Shown: positions 28,029-37,276 of the stretch, one piece after another
How the letters are laid out: each line of letters starts with the position of its first letter
Numbering within the stretch: position 1 is the stretch's first letter
Assembly: GCF_009831575.1 (NCBI RefSeq)
Contig: NZ_WUUT01000001.1
Coordinates: 1 to 64,000, forward strand
Origin: Halovenus carboxidivorans
GTDB lineage: Archaea > Halobacteriota > Halobacteria > Halobacteriales > Haloarculaceae
Length of the DNA stretch: 64,000 nt
Direction: 5' to 3'
Notes under the pieces: generated by a model
What the model was told of the DNA's origin: nothing
Database searches by the model: none
Seen by the model: only the letters and a program-made list of their open reading frames with translations
Translations under genes and position numbers: made by a program

Positions 28029-29327
28029 TCAGAGCACCTCGAGAAAGGAGTCGAAGGCGCCGCTTTCGGGGTGGAGGTGGGCGTAGGTCCCGAGCGTGTC
28101 GTACTCGGTCAGTCCGTCGCGCTCGTCGGTGATCCCGTCCCCTCGAACCACCTCGAAGGCGAATCTGGCGTCTCTCCCGACCGTCAGCGAGGAGTAGTGA
28201 AACTCGTGACCGCGGCGCCGTTCGCCGGTCCGGGCGGTCAGCGTCTCCCGCTTTGCGGCGAGTTCGACGTGATCGAGCGCCTGGTAGCGGTCGTGCATTC
28301 GGACCTCGGCCGGGAACACTCCGCTCATCTCGTGGCTCTCTCCGTCCGTTGTCTCCAGTTTCTCACACAGCGCCATCAACCCCCCGCATTCGCCGAGCAC
28401 CGGCAGGCCCTCTTCGGCCCGGTCGCCCAACTCGTCTAACGCGTCGCTCGACGCGAGGGAGTCGCCGTGCAGTTCCGGATAGCCGCCGGGGAGATACACC
28501 CCGTCGCAGGCCGGGAGTTCGTCGTCGGCCGTCGGCGCGAAGGTCACCACCTCCGCTCGGCTCCGGAGTCGTTCCAGCGTCGCCGGATAGGCGAAACAGA
28601 ACGCCCGGTCGCTGGCGACCGCGACCCGGGCACCCGTCTCCGGTCGGCGCTCGGGACTCGGAGCGTCGGCCGCCGGTTCGGCGAGTTCCCGGATCGCCTC
28701 GACTCGGATGTGCTCGCTGGCCGCCTCCAACTGTTCGGCCGTCAGCCCGGTCTCCTCGCCCATCTCCAGGCCGAGATGTCGGTCCGGGATCTCCAGATCC
28801 TCGCTGGGCGGGATTCGACCCAGGTAGGTCAGCCGCTCCGGCAGTGCCTCCCGGACCCCGTTCTCGTGGCGGCCGCCGTGACACCGCTGTGCGATGACGC
28901 CGGCCACGTCGACCTCCCGACCGGCCGCTTCGGCGTACCGCTCGAAGCCGAGGGCCGTCGCGGCGACGCTCTCCATCCCGGCGCTGGCGTCGACGACGAG
29001 GACGACTGGCAGGCCGAGCGCTTCCGCGACCATGGCCGTGCTCGACGCGTCGCCGTCGTACAACCCCATGACGCCCTCGACGAGGCAGATGTCACCGTCG
29101 CCGCGGTGGTAGTTGCGGCGGATCCCGTCCTCGCCTTCGAGCCAGCAATCGAGCGTTCGGGAGGGCCGGCCCAGGAGTTGCTCGTGGTGGCTCGGATCGA
29201 TGAAATCCGGGCCGGCTTTCGCCGGCTGGACCGTCAGCCCGGCGTCTTCGAGGGCGACGCTGACCGCAAGCGTCGCGACTGTCTTTCCGACTCCCGAGCT
29301 CGTTCCCCCGAGTACGAGCCCGTTCAT
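28029..29327 (-). CDS. cbiA: Cobyrinic acid a,c-diamide synthase CbiA
   Basis: A 432-residue glutamine-dependent amidotransferase that makes the a and c amides. The P-loop GGTSSGVGKTVATLAVS, AGPDFIDPSHHEQL (substrate-binding FIDP/H motif) and EGVMGLYDG identify CbiA/CobB rather than CbiP. The C-terminal amidotransferase domain has the catalytic Cys in LGECGGLMAL and the motif YLPGGYPEL. It lies two bases upstream of the HAD gene and 34 bases after cobT. Confidence 0.95.
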   Translation of the reverse strand: MNGLVLGGTSSGVGKTVATLAVSVALEDAGLTVQPAKAGPDFIDPSHHEQLLGRPSRTLDCWLEGEDGIRRNYHRGDGDICLVEGVMGLYDGDASSTAMVAEALGLPVVLVVDASAGMESVAATALGFERYAEAAGREVDVAGVIAQRCHGGRHENGVREALPERLTYLGRIPPSEDLEIPDRHLGLEMGEETGLTAEQLEAASEHIRVEAIRELAEPAADAPSPERRPETGARVAVASDRAFCFAYPATLERLRSRAEVVTFAPTADDELPACDGVYLPGGYPELHGDSLASSDALDELGDRAEEGLPVLGECGGLMALCEKLETTDGESHEMSGVFPAEVRMHDRYQALDHVELAAKRETLTARTGERRRGHEFHYSSLTVGRDARFAFEVVRGDGITDERDGLTEYDTLGTYAHLHPESGAFDSFLEVL

Positions 29328-29361
29328 CGACTGTGCCTCCGGGGTGCTGGATGGCCGTCTC

Positions 29362-30360
29362 TCATGGCTGTGGTCGCTGTTCGGTTACCCGGTCGTACAC
29401 CGCGGTGACTCGGTCACGAAACCGTTCCATCTCGATGTCGCGCTCCCGACAGCGCGCGAGCAGTCCTCCCATCCCGACGCCTTCCTTGGCCTCGCCCGCG
29501 ACGTAGCCGTTCAGCGCCGGATGGTCCCGGTGCTCGAAGCCGGGATCGGTGACCGTCAGCTCCAGACCCAATCGGTCGGCAAGCTCTTCGATTGCGGCGC
29601 TGTCGTCCTCTGCGACGAACGACGTCGTCGCGAGCGACAGCGGCGCGTCGACCCCCTCGTGACGGACCAGCGCGGCCCCGGTCGCCAGTTGCGTTCCGCC
29701 GGCCAGCGTCACGTCGGTCCCCGATTCCAGCGCACCGACGGTCAGTCCGAACACCGCCGCGAGCACGGGATCACCCATCGTCTCGACGGCCCGGACCGGA
29801 TCGTCGGCGGCGTCGCCGTCCACCAGACCGCTCGCGTCCATCCCCTCCGCCACGACGCGTCTCTTCAGCCCGAGGGGATTCTCCGGCAACGACGACGAGA
29901 CTCCCGTGGGTTCGCCGAGCGCGGTGAGCACGCCGAGCGCCGTGGTCGTCCCGCCGGGAATCGTCTCGCCGATCAGTACGCGCTCGTCGCCGAGCGCACG
30001 ACCCACTCGCTTCCCGGCGGCGACGACCGCCTCGGCGTCCGGGAGCGGCTCCGGTTCGCGAACGTCGGCACCGACCGACCCCCCGAAATCGACCGTCGGT
30101 GTCACCGTCTCCGCCGCCAGTCCGGCGTCGACGCCGAGCAGGTCGATTCCGAGCAGTTCGCGAGCGGCCCGGCTCATCACCGCCGGTGTCGGACAGCCGC
30201 TCGGGCTCACGGGCACCGGGCGGTCCACCGGCTGTCCGTATTCGAGCAGTTCGAGGTCGGCGGCCGGCGTCTGTCTCATCAGTTCGGGCGTGGCTCCGGC
30301 GGCGCTGATCCCGTCGATGCGAGCGGTCTCGGTGTGTCCCCCGACGAGTACGAGCCGCAT
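29362..30360 (-). CDS. cobT: Archaeal CobT, nicotinate-nucleotide:dimethylbenzimidazole phosphoribosyltransferase family (UPF0284)
   Basis: A 332-residue protein of the archaeal CobT-like family. It matches in the [10 protein letters not shown] start, [54 protein letters not shown] and the C-terminal [10 protein letters not shown] motif. It activates the lower-ligand base as its alpha-ribotide for the nucleotide loop. Which base this organism uses is unknown; no DMB synthesis gene lies in the window. It is one base from the cbiX-like gene upstream. Confidence 0.88.
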   Translation of the reverse strand: MRLVLVGGHTETARIDGISAAGATPELMRQTPAADLELLEYGQPVDRPVPVSPSGCPTPAVMSRAARELLGIDLLGVDAGLAAETVTPTVDFGGSVGADVREPEPLPDAEAVVAAGKRVGRALGDERVLIGETIPGGTTTALGVLTALGEPTGVSSSLPENPLGLKRRVVAEGMDASGLVDGDAADDPVRAVETMGDPVLAAVFGLTVGALESGTDVTLAGGTQLATGAALVRHEGVDAPLSLATTSFVAEDDSAAIEELADRLGLELTVTDPGFEHRDHPALNGYVAGEAKEGVGMGGLLARCRERDIEMERFRDRVTAVYDRVTEQRPQP

Positions 30361-30361
30361 C

Positions 30362-31141
30362 TTACGACCGGGAGTGGCCGTCGCCGTCCGTGGCGACTGG
30401 CTGCTGGGTCCGGGTTAGCTTCGCCTCGAACTCCTCGCCCGCGTTCCCGAGCGTGCGCCGCTTTTCCACCTCGGCATGAATCGCGTCGGTGATGCGTGGA
30501 TGACCCGCGAGCGGGCCGGTGTACTCCAGCCCGCCCCGGCCGAGTTCGAGTTCCGTCGGAATCTGCTCGGCTGTCGCCTCGCTCTCCCCCAGAAACAGCG
30601 GCACGGCGACCGCGCTCGGATTGCTGACGTTGTACCGGACGCACTCGACGGCCGGGTTCTGCAGCAGATAACAGCTCACGATCTCCCCGTATTCCGTCCG
30701 CTCGCGGAGCCGCTCGGCGTGGCGTTCGGTCGTCCGCCGGTGCTCGGGCTGTGAGTTGCTCCCGAATCCGACGAGAACCAGCGTCGCGTCCGAACGGGCC
30801 GGGACCACCTCGCCGGCCTTCTGTTCGACCACGTCGGTCACGGCCGCGCTCCTGCCCGGTGGCTCGCAGTAGACGACCTCACCGGAGACGTGCGACAGCG
30901 CCGCGGGCACGCCCCGGGTCGTGGCGTGGCTGTGTGCGATCCGCATCGGGACGGCGTACACCCGGTCAGCGGATAGCTCCCGGAGCTGTCCCCGGAGTTC
31001 CTGAACCGGCTCGGTCTCGTAGGTCGCCGTCTCGACGGCGTCGACCCCGCTCCGCTCGCGCAACCGGTCGGCGTGTGTCTCGAATAGCCGCGCGCTATCG
31101 GCTCGCTCGCGCCCGACGAGCACGATCGATTCCGTCGTCAT
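30362..31141 (-). CDS. CbiX-like chelatase paralogue, operon-leading
   Basis: A 259-residue protein with two CbiX/CbiK-type halves. The first half lacks the canonical GHGS at its start ([17 protein letters not shown]) but has [17 protein letters not shown] with two His. The second begins [19 protein letters not shown], where Phe replaces the usual His of GHGS. The strands end in [10 protein letters not shown]. The family is clear, but the usual metal-inserting His is altered, so it may be another chelatase, a cobalt chaperone or inactive. It leads the ten-gene operon, with a TATA-like sequence at 31175-31183 on the minus strand. Confidence 0.75.
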   Translation of the reverse strand: MTTESIVLVGRERADSARLFETHADRLRERSGVDAVETATYETEPVQELRGQLRELSADRVYAVPMRIAHSHATTRGVPAALSHVSGEVVYCEPPGRSAAVTDVVEQKAGEVVPARSDATLVLVGFGSNSQPEHRRTTERHAERLRERTEYGEIVSCYLLQNPAVECVRYNVSNPSAVAVPLFLGESEATAEQIPTELELGRGGLEYTGPLAGHPRITDAIHAEVEKRRTLGNAGEEFEAKLTRTQQPVATDGDGHSRS

Positions 31142-31186
31142 GGGTCGACCGCCTGCCCCCGATAGTTCAATTTCATCTTAATTACT

Positions 31187-31200
31187 CCAAGTTGGCTTGG
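31187..31200. promoter_or_regulatory. Inverted repeat upstream of the late cobamide operon
   Basis: CCAAG TTGG CTTGG, five perfect base pairs around four bases, with a nested CCAA-G-TTGG. It lies just upstream of the minus-strand TATA-like element of the cbiX-like gene, where an activator or repressor would bind. Confidence 0.45.
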
Positions 31201-31219
31201 TCTAGCTGTGGCCGTGATC

Positions 31220-31236
31220 CCAAAAATAGCTTTTGG
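31220..31236. promoter_or_regulatory. Inverted repeat before the small gene at 31282
   Basis: CCAAAA ATAGC TTTTGG: six perfect base pairs around five bases, 45 bases before the ATG at 31282. It is in the same gap as the repeat at 31187-31200 but oriented toward the plus-strand gene. Confidence 0.4.
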
Positions 31237-31281
31237 TCGGCCCGACCCAACCCGTAAACTGCTCGCTCCCGTAGTAGAGGT

Positions 31282-31593
31282 ATGTCGACACTTCAGGCGG
31301 ACACTGCGGCCGATCCCGACCGACTCGTCGAGGCGCTGCCGCCCGCCCGAGGGGCGTGGGAGCGGACCGACCACGAGGGTGGGATCGTCGAGTACGTCAT
31401 CGCGGGCGACGACGGCGTCTGTACGGCGGCGAAACTGGTCGTCAGGCCCGACGTCATCGAGGAGACCGCGGTCAGACTCGACCGCAAACGCGACTGCACC
31501 GACGTCGGTACGGACCGCTTCGACGACGTTGCGGCGGCCCGAGAGACGGTCGAACGCGAACTCTCGGCCGTGCTCGACGGCATCGAAGCGTAA
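31282..31593 (+). CDS. Small conserved haloarchaeal protein, function unknown
   Basis: A 103-residue acidic protein (MSTLQADTAADPDRLVEALP start). No domain is recognised. The predicted arrangement is a beta-rich middle (GIVEYVIAGDDGVCTAAKLVV) and a C-terminal helix. It is divergent from the late cob operon and followed on the same strand by another small gene. Codon composition is like its neighbours, so it is likely real. Confidence 0.6.
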   Translation: MSTLQADTAADPDRLVEALPPARGAWERTDHEGGIVEYVIAGDDGVCTAAKLVVRPDVIEETAVRLDRKRDCTDVGTDRFDDVAAARETVERELSAVLDGIEA

Positions 31594-31648
31594 CCAGTGT
31601 CGTCCGGAACTGTCCCGAGCTTTTGTCTCTGGAACCCGAGCACCCACT

Positions 31649-31897
31649 GTGAACCACGACCGCATCCACGCCCGCGAACCGCAGCAGGATCCCGAGCGGT
31701 GGACGAGCGGCCGGATCGACTCGATTCGGGAGGAAGACGGCCACTGCGTCGTGACTGTCCGCCCCGAGGACGGCGACCAGCGGGTCGAACTCACGGTCAC
31801 GTTCGCAGTTCGGGACCTGTTCGTGGAACGACTTCCCATCGACGGCGACCAGTCGCCGGTCGGCGAACGGATCTGGTACCGCGAACGCGGGGGCTGA
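31649..31897 (+). CDS. Small conserved haloarchaeal protein (GTG start), function unknown
   Basis: An 82-residue product from GTG 31649 (VNHDRIHAREPQQDPERWTS). It consists mostly of beta strands (GHCVVTVRPEDGDQRVELTV). The frame is open upstream to 31208, but that part overlaps the previous gene and reads as Ser/Arg-rich shadow. It is four bases from the cbiE stop on the other strand. No known domain. Confidence 0.55.
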   Translation: MNHDRIHAREPQQDPERWTSGRIDSIREEDGHCVVTVRPEDGDQRVELTVTFAVRDLFVERLPIDGDQSPVGERIWYRERGG

Positions 31898-31901
31898 GCG
31901 T

Positions 31902-32651
31902 TCAGTCCGCTCGCAGGACGAACACCGACAGATCCGAAAACGGCGACTCCTGCTCGGTCTCTGTCGTCTGCTCTGCCAGATCCGCGAGCGCGGTTCGCGT
32001 GATCGTCTCCTCGTCGTGTGTCAGGTGTTCGAGCACGAGCGCGTCGAGACCGCCCGCGACCCCGCTGTCGAGTAGATCCGCCGCGATGTCCTCGGGCATC
32101 CAGTCGTAGGGTCGCGGCAGGACGAGGAGGTGTCGATCACCGGCGACCGCCCGGATCCGGTCGAGATCCGCCGAGATGTCCCCGCTTTTGTGCAGCGTGA
32201 CGAATCGGCTGTCCTCCATCGGCGTCCGCGCCCGACTGGCCGCGATCTGCAGCGACGAAATCCCCGGGATCACCTCGACGGGCCGCTCGACCGCCGCCTC
32301 GACCTTGCCGACGAACTGATAGCCCGAGTGGTTGGGGTCGCCCATCGCCACCGCGGTTCCGTCCTCGCCCGCGGCGACCCGGTCACCGAACGCCGACAGC
32401 GTCTCTGCTTCGTCCCGGTAGCCGCAGGTCAGCGCCTCGCCCTCGATCACGTCGGCTACGAACTCGACGACGCTCTCGAACCCGACGACGACATCCGCCT
32501 CCGCTATCGCCCGTCGCCCGCGCGGCGTCAGATACGCCAGATTTCCGGGACCGATTCCGACCGCCGGGACGGCGTTCTCGTGGCGCTGTTCCGGCGCGGC
32601 GGCCGCGCGGTCGGCGGGGTCGGGGCCGCTGTCGAGGTCGTACTCACTCAT
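31902..32651 (-). CDS. cbiE: Cobalt-precorrin-7 C5-methyltransferase CbiE
   Basis: A 249-residue tetrapyrrole methylase starting with an acidic ~28-residue leader. The fold shows VGIGPGNLAYLTPRGRRAI, AVAMGDPNHSGYQFVG and EVIPGISSLQIAASRA, with the late SRFVTLHKSGD motif typical of CbiE/CobL N-terminal halves. It methylates C5, while CbiT, encoded separately at 3437-4009, methylates C15. Its start overlaps the cbiC stop by eight bases. Confidence 0.93.
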   Translation of the reverse strand: MSEYDLDSGPDPADRAAAAPEQRHENAVPAVGIGPGNLAYLTPRGRRAIAEADVVVGFESVVEFVADVIEGEALTCGYRDEAETLSAFGDRVAAGEDGTAVAMGDPNHSGYQFVGKVEAAVERPVEVIPGISSLQIAASRARTPMEDSRFVTLHKSGDISADLDRIRAVAGDRHLLVLPRPYDWMPEDIAADLLDSGVAGGLDALVLEHLTHDEETITRTALADLAEQTTETEQESPFSDLSVFVLRAD

Positions 32652-33372
32652 CGAGATCCACCGCGCCGTCGCGCGCGTCGCTGGCGACGTGGACGAGTTC
32701 GTTCGTCAGTCCGGCAGCCAGGCCGCTCCCGCCGCGGCGACCGACGTTCGTGATCGCCGGGACGCCGCGTTCCGCTGCGACCGCCCGGAGTCGCTTCCTG
32801 CTCTCGGCGGCCTTGACGAAGCCGACCGGCGTGGCGACGACGACCGCCGGTCGCGTCCCGTCCGCGATGCAGTCCGCGAGCGCGAGCGCCGCCGTCGGCG
32901 CATTACCCACGACGGCAATCGCTCCGTCGTAGACGCCCTCGCGGTCGAGTTCGAGTACCGACGCGGCGGTTCTGGTTATCCCCGTCTCGGCGGCCAACTC
33001 CGCGCCGTTGCCGATGGCTTTCCGGACGGGACAGTCGTGGCCGCGCCCGGTGATCCCGGACTCGACCATCGTGATGTCTGTCACGATAGGCTGTTCGTCG
33101 AGCACCGCCCGCGCGCCGGCGCGGATCGGTTCGTCCTCCTCCTCGCCGGTGAACCGGACGAGATGCTGGAACTCGGGGTCGCCGGTCGCGTGGACGCTCT
33201 TCTGCCGGATCCGGTCGGCGAGCGTCTCGTCGGGGACGAGTTCGCGCACGCGATCCATGCTCGTCTCGGCAATCTCCATCGCGTCCTCCGTCGTCGCGCC
33301 GAGGTCGGCGTACTCTTCTGTCGGTTCGCCCGCGTCGACGCCGCCGTCCGTCCGCGTCTCCTCAGTCGTCAT
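32644..33372 (-). CDS. cbiC: Cobalt-precorrin-8 methylmutase CbiC
   Basis: A 242-residue enzyme that moves the C11 methyl group to C12, giving cobyrinic acid. The catalytic His lies in RQKSVHATGDPEFQHL, and the other typical blocks are TDITMVESGITG, VGNAPTAALALADCI and PAVVVATPVGFVKAAESR. An acidic leader of ~25 residues is extra. It overlaps the end of cobN by 11 bases, forming a tight cobN-cbiC-cbiE operon. Confidence 0.95.
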   Translation of the reverse strand: MTTEETRTDGGVDAGEPTEEYADLGATTEDAMEIAETSMDRVRELVPDETLADRIRQKSVHATGDPEFQHLVRFTGEEEDEPIRAGARAVLDEQPIVTDITMVESGITGRGHDCPVRKAIGNGAELAAETGITRTAASVLELDREGVYDGAIAVVGNAPTAALALADCIADGTRPAVVVATPVGFVKAAESRKRLRAVAAERGVPAITNVGRRGGSGLAAGLTNELVHVASDARDGAVDLDE

Positions 33373-36300
33373 CGCTCGTCACCTCCGTTCGGTTCGCCGC
33401 CGTATCCCGCGCTTCGATGTCGCCGTCGGCCCGGAGGTTGATGTCGCGGAGTCGATCCGCCGTCTGGTCGTCGGCGTCCCACAGCCCCCGGTCGATTGCT
33501 TCCAGCAGGGTGTCGGTGATGCTCTCCAGCGCCCAGGGGTTCACCTCGCTCAGCCACTCCTGGCGGTCCTCGTCGAAGGCGTACTTCTCGGCGACATCCT
33601 CCCAGAGTCGGTCGCTGATGACGCCGGTCGTGGCGTCCCACCCGAGCGCAACGTCGACCGTGGTCGAGAGATCACCCGCGCCCTTGTAGCCGTGTTCCTC
33701 CATCGAGTCGAGCCACTCGGGGTTGAGCACGCGCGCTCGCATCGCCTTCCGGACCTTCTCCTCGTTGGTGTAGACATCCACGTTGTCGGGGTCGCTCGAA
33801 TCGCCCACGTACGAGGCCGGCTCCTCCCCGCTCAGTTCCGTCACCGCGGTGATGAACCCGCCGTGGAAGGCGTACCAGTCGGAGCTATCGAACTCGTCCT
33901 GCTCGGCGGTGTCTTCGATCTTCACCGTCGCCTCGACGCTGCCGAGGCGGCGCTCGAAGGCGTCGTGGGCCTCCGAGACGTTGCCGCGGCTGCCGAGCGC
34001 GTAGCCTCCCCACTGGACGTAGACATCCGAGAGGTCGCCGCTGTCCTCCCAGTTCCCCTCGTCGACGGCCTTGTTCGTCCCCGCGCCGTAGCCGCCGGGC
34101 CGAGTGGTGAACACGCGCTGTTTCGCCGTCTCGGTCGGCTTCTCGACGCCCGCCGCGTCGAGTTCCTCGGCCTCCTCCTCGACGTGCTTTTTGACGTAGT
34201 TCATCTCGTGCGGTTCGTCGAGGTCGACGACGGCGTCGACCGCGTCGTGGATCACCCCCGCCGCCTGCGGGAAGGCATCGCGGAAGAGCCCGGAGACACG
34301 GGTGGTCACGTCGATCCGCGGCCTGCCCAGTTCGTCGAGCGGGATCGGGTGTACGCCGTCGATCCGTCCGGCGTCGGTCCACTCCGGTTCGACGCCCATC
34401 AGCGCGAGCACCTGCGCGATGGTCTCGCCGCGGGTCCGGACCGTCGGCGTCCCCCAGGCGACGACGCCGATCTCCTCGGGGTACTCGCCGTGGTCGTCGC
34501 GGTGACGGGCGACGGTGCCAGCGGCGACTTCGCTGCCGACCTCCCAGGCGCTGTTCGCGGGCACTTTCCGCGGATCGAGCGTGTAGAAGTTCCGGCCCGT
34601 CGGGAGCAGATCGACGCCGCCGCGGGTCGGCGCGCCGCTGCCGCCCGGGGGGACGTACTCCCCGTTCAGCGCGTCCGCAGTCTGTGGAATCTCCGCGCTC
34701 GCTTCCTCGACGCGGGGTGCCACCTCCTCGCAGATGAACGACAGCGCCTCACGGAGGTCGTCGTGTGCGCCGCCCGCGACGCGTGCCTCACCCAGCGGCT
34801 CGATATCGACGACCAGGAGGTTCATGTTCACCTCTTGATCCGGGCCGGCATCGACCTCCGAGGCCGGCACGTCGAACTCGTGGTCCGCGAGCGTCTCCAC
34901 GAGGTCGAGACTCGTCTCGTAGACCTCGTCGGCGGCCTCCGCGTATGTCATCCCGAGTTGCTCGTCGTAGCTTCCCGGTTCGTCGAGCATACGCTCGTAG
35001 TCGACACCGAGCACGCCTGCGACGCTCTCGCGGAGACTCGGCCCGCCCGGGTTCTCCAGGCGGGTGAGCGCGACGAGATACTCGACGAGTCGCTCTCCCG
35101 CCGGCGGTTCGCCCATCGTGTGCAGGCCCAGCCGGATCTGTGTCGTCTTCACGTCGGTCAGGTACTCGTGGACGCGCTCGACCAGTTCGTCGATAGCGAG
35201 GTCGTCGCCGTCGACGCGCCCCTCGGCGAGCGTCGTCCCGGCCTCGTCGGGGCCCCGTACGTCCGCTTTCCCGTCGATCGCCCCCGAGATCCCGAGTTCG
35301 ACGGCCAGATCGAGGTCGTCGATCTTCGCCCGCAGCAGGTCTTCCAGGTGTTCACCGTCGTCGGTCCGGGCGTCCTCCATACCCGCTTCGCGGTACTGGT
35401 CGGCCAGCGACTCCAGTTCGGCCAGGTCGTCGTACGTGCCCGCGTTGCCCATCACCGGCGTCAGGTAGTCGACGACCGCGGCGTAGGAGCGCCGCTTCGC
35501 CTGTGTCCCCTCGCCGGGGTTGTTGATGATATAGGGGTAGATGTTCGGCAGCGCACCGACCAACTGATCAGGAGCGCTCTCGCCGTTCAGTCCGACGGTC
35601 TTGCCGGGCAACCACTCCAGACTGCCGTGGGTCCCCAGGTGGACCACCGCGTCGGCGTCGAAGGAGTTCCGGAGCCACTTGTAGAAGGCCACGTAGTCGT
35701 GCGGCGGCTGGAGGTCCGAATCGTGATACACCTTCGAGGGATCCATCCCGAACCCGCGGGGGGGCTGGACAGTCACGAGCACGTTGCCGAACTCGACGCC
35801 CGGAATCGCGAACGGTCGGTCGGGGGCCTCGCCCCACTCCTCGACGATGTTCTCCTGGAACCGCTCGTCGGTCGACGCGAAGTACTCCTGATACTGCTCG
35901 GGGGCGACCGTATCGACGCTCGACTCCCGCACGTCCTCCGGAGCGACCCAGCGGTCGTCCAGGGTGAGTTGCGCGGTCAGGCGGTCGATCAGAGCCTGTC
36001 CGTCGGCGGCGTGGCCCCCGCCCAGGTCGTACCCACGCGCGTCGAGTTCGTCGAGCAGATTGACCGTCGACTCCGGCGAGTCGAGGCCGAAGGCGGTCCC
36101 GATGCCGTCGTCGCTCGGGGGATAGTTGTGCAGGACGACGGCGACCTGTTTCTCCTCGTTGGGGGTGTGGCGCAGGTTCGCCCAGTTGACCGCGAGTTCG
36201 GCGGCGTGCTCGACGCGGTCCTCGATGGGGAAGTGCTGTTTCGGCGCGGTCCCGATACCCGCCTCGTCGTCGGTCCGTTCCTTCCCGCTGATCGGGTGGG

Positions 36301-37243
36301 TGATGACGTTGCCGTCGAACTCCGGCAGCGCGACCGACAGCGCGAGCTCGAAGCCCATCACGCCCGTGTCGCTGGCCTCGTACCGCGACCGCGAGCGCAT
36401 CGTCGTGACGGTCTGAATGACGGGCACCCCGAGACGATCCAGGAAGACCGCCTCCGCGTCGTCGCCCTCGTCGTCGGCCGAGCGACCCCGCTCGTCCATC
36501 GACAGCGAGAACATAAACGAGGAGAGCACGCCGTCGACGACCGGTTCGCCGTCGTCGAGCAGCCACTCCTCGGTGACGCGCTCGGCGTCCCACTGTTCAT
36601 CCGTCTCCGTCGCCGGGTTGCAGAAGATCGGCAGGGCGTTCGCGCCCCGGGCCTCCAGCGCTCGAACCTGCGCGTCGACGTATCTGGTGTTCTCGTGGGT
36701 CCAGTGAGACTCGTAGAACCAGACGGCGACAGTCGGCTTGTCGGGGTCGAACGTCGACCGCAGTTCCTCGTAGGAGACGCCCGGACGGTCGGGATGGTAC
36801 ACCCCCTCGGTCGGCAGCGTCACCGCGTCGTCGTACTCGAAGCGCTCGTCGCCGTACTCGTCTGCGAGAAACCGCAGACAGTTGGCGACGTTGCTCGTCC
36901 CGCCTTTCTCCAGGTACTCGCAGACGCGGTCGCGGTCCGCGGCCGTCGTCGAGGTGTCCTCGATGGCGTAGCCGTCGCCGGTCGATTTCACGACCAGCGG
37001 CACGCCCGCCTCCGCGAGACGTTCGACGGCGTGGTCGTACCCCGGCATGCTCTCCTCCGCCCCGTGTAGCCAGAACACCGCCGCCGTCGCCTCGCTGATC
37101 TCGTCGAGAAAGGCCTCGACGTCTTCCTGACCGTCGAAGTCGCTCTCCGACCGGACGATCAGATCGATACCGACCTCGGCGGCGGCCCGCTGGACGGCCC
37201 CGAGTTCGTTCTCCGTCGCCGTGTAGAGTCCAATCGTTGGCAT
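33362..37243 (-). CDS. cobN: Cobaltochelatase large subunit CobN
   Basis: A 1293-residue CobN/BchH-like chelatase subunit, the normal length. It has the N-terminal CobN domain (TIGLYTATENELG), the long central region with PPRGFGMDPSKVYHDSDL and HLGTHGSLEWLPGK (His-rich tetrapyrrole-binding motif), and a C-terminal domain with YDLGGGHAADGQ-type and GRPRIDVTTRVSGLFRD motifs. CobN inserts Co2+ with help from an AAA+/VWA motor, which is encoded divergently only 33 bases away. It is read before cbiC and cbiE. Confidence 0.95.
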   Translation of the reverse strand: MPTIGLYTATENELGAVQRAAAEVGIDLIVRSESDFDGQEDVEAFLDEISEATAAVFWLHGAEESMPGYDHAVERLAEAGVPLVVKSTGDGYAIEDTSTTAADRDRVCEYLEKGGTSNVANCLRFLADEYGDERFEYDDAVTLPTEGVYHPDRPGVSYEELRSTFDPDKPTVAVWFYESHWTHENTRYVDAQVRALEARGANALPIFCNPATETDEQWDAERVTEEWLLDDGEPVVDGVLSSFMFSLSMDERGRSADDEGDDAEAVFLDRLGVPVIQTVTTMRSRSRYEASDTGVMGFELALSVALPEFDGNVITHPISGKERTDDEAGIGTAPKQHFPIEDRVEHAAELAVNWANLRHTPNEEKQVAVVLHNYPPSDDGIGTAFGLDSPESTVNLLDELDARGYDLGGGHAADGQALIDRLTAQLTLDDRWVAPEDVRESSVDTVAPEQYQEYFASTDERFQENIVEEWGEAPDRPFAIPGVEFGNVLVTVQPPRGFGMDPSKVYHDSDLQPPHDYVAFYKWLRNSFDADAVVHLGTHGSLEWLPGKTVGLNGESAPDQLVGALPNIYPYIINNPGEGTQAKRRSYAAVVDYLTPVMGNAGTYDDLAELESLADQYREAGMEDARTDDGEHLEDLLRAKIDDLDLAVELGISGAIDGKADVRGPDEAGTTLAEGRVDGDDLAIDELVERVHEYLTDVKTTQIRLGLHTMGEPPAGERLVEYLVALTRLENPGGPSLRESVAGVLGVDYERMLDEPGSYDEQLGMTYAEAADEVYETSLDLVETLADHEFDVPASEVDAGPDQEVNMNLLVVDIEPLGEARVAGGAHDDLREALSFICEEVAPRVEEASAEIPQTADALNGEYVPPGGSGAPTRGGVDLLPTGRNFYTLDPRKVPANSAWEVGSEVAAGTVARHRDDHGEYPEEIGVVAWGTPTVRTRGETIAQVLALMGVEPEWTDAGRIDGVHPIPLDELGRPRIDVTTRVSGLFRDAFPQAAGVIHDAVDAVVDLDEPHEMNYVKKHVEEEAEELDAAGVEKPTETAKQRVFTTRPGGYGAGTNKAVDEGNWEDSGDLSDVYVQWGGYALGSRGNVSEAHDAFERRLGSVEATVKIEDTAEQDEFDSSDWYAFHGGFITAVTELSGEEPASYVGDSSDPDNVDVYTNEEKVRKAMRARVLNPEWLDSMEEHGYKGAGDLSTTVDVALGWDATTGVISDRLWEDVAEKYAFDEDRQEWLSEVNPWALESITDTLLEAIDRGLWDADDQTADRLRDINLRADGDIEARDTAANRTEVTSDDD

Positions 37244-37276
37244 AACGTTTTAAACCTCTGTTTGTCTAATACAAGT
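37244..37276. promoter_or_regulatory. 33-base divergent promoter between cobN and the chelatase motor gene
   Basis: The whole space between two ATG codons is 33 bases. TTTTAAAC at about 37248-37255 is positioned as the TATA box of the plus-strand gene, and TATTAGA (minus strand, about 37267-37272) as that of cobN. Both transcripts must therefore be leaderless or nearly so, and the two polymerases compete. TTGT-CTAAT-ACAA at 37262-37274 is a short inverted repeat. Confidence 0.6.

Noticed and set aside
33008-37069. A 1353-codon open frame on the plus strand opposite cobN
   Set aside because: It is a high-G+C antisense shadow: Arg/Val/Asp-rich, no domain, and it exactly opposes the well-supported CobN protein.
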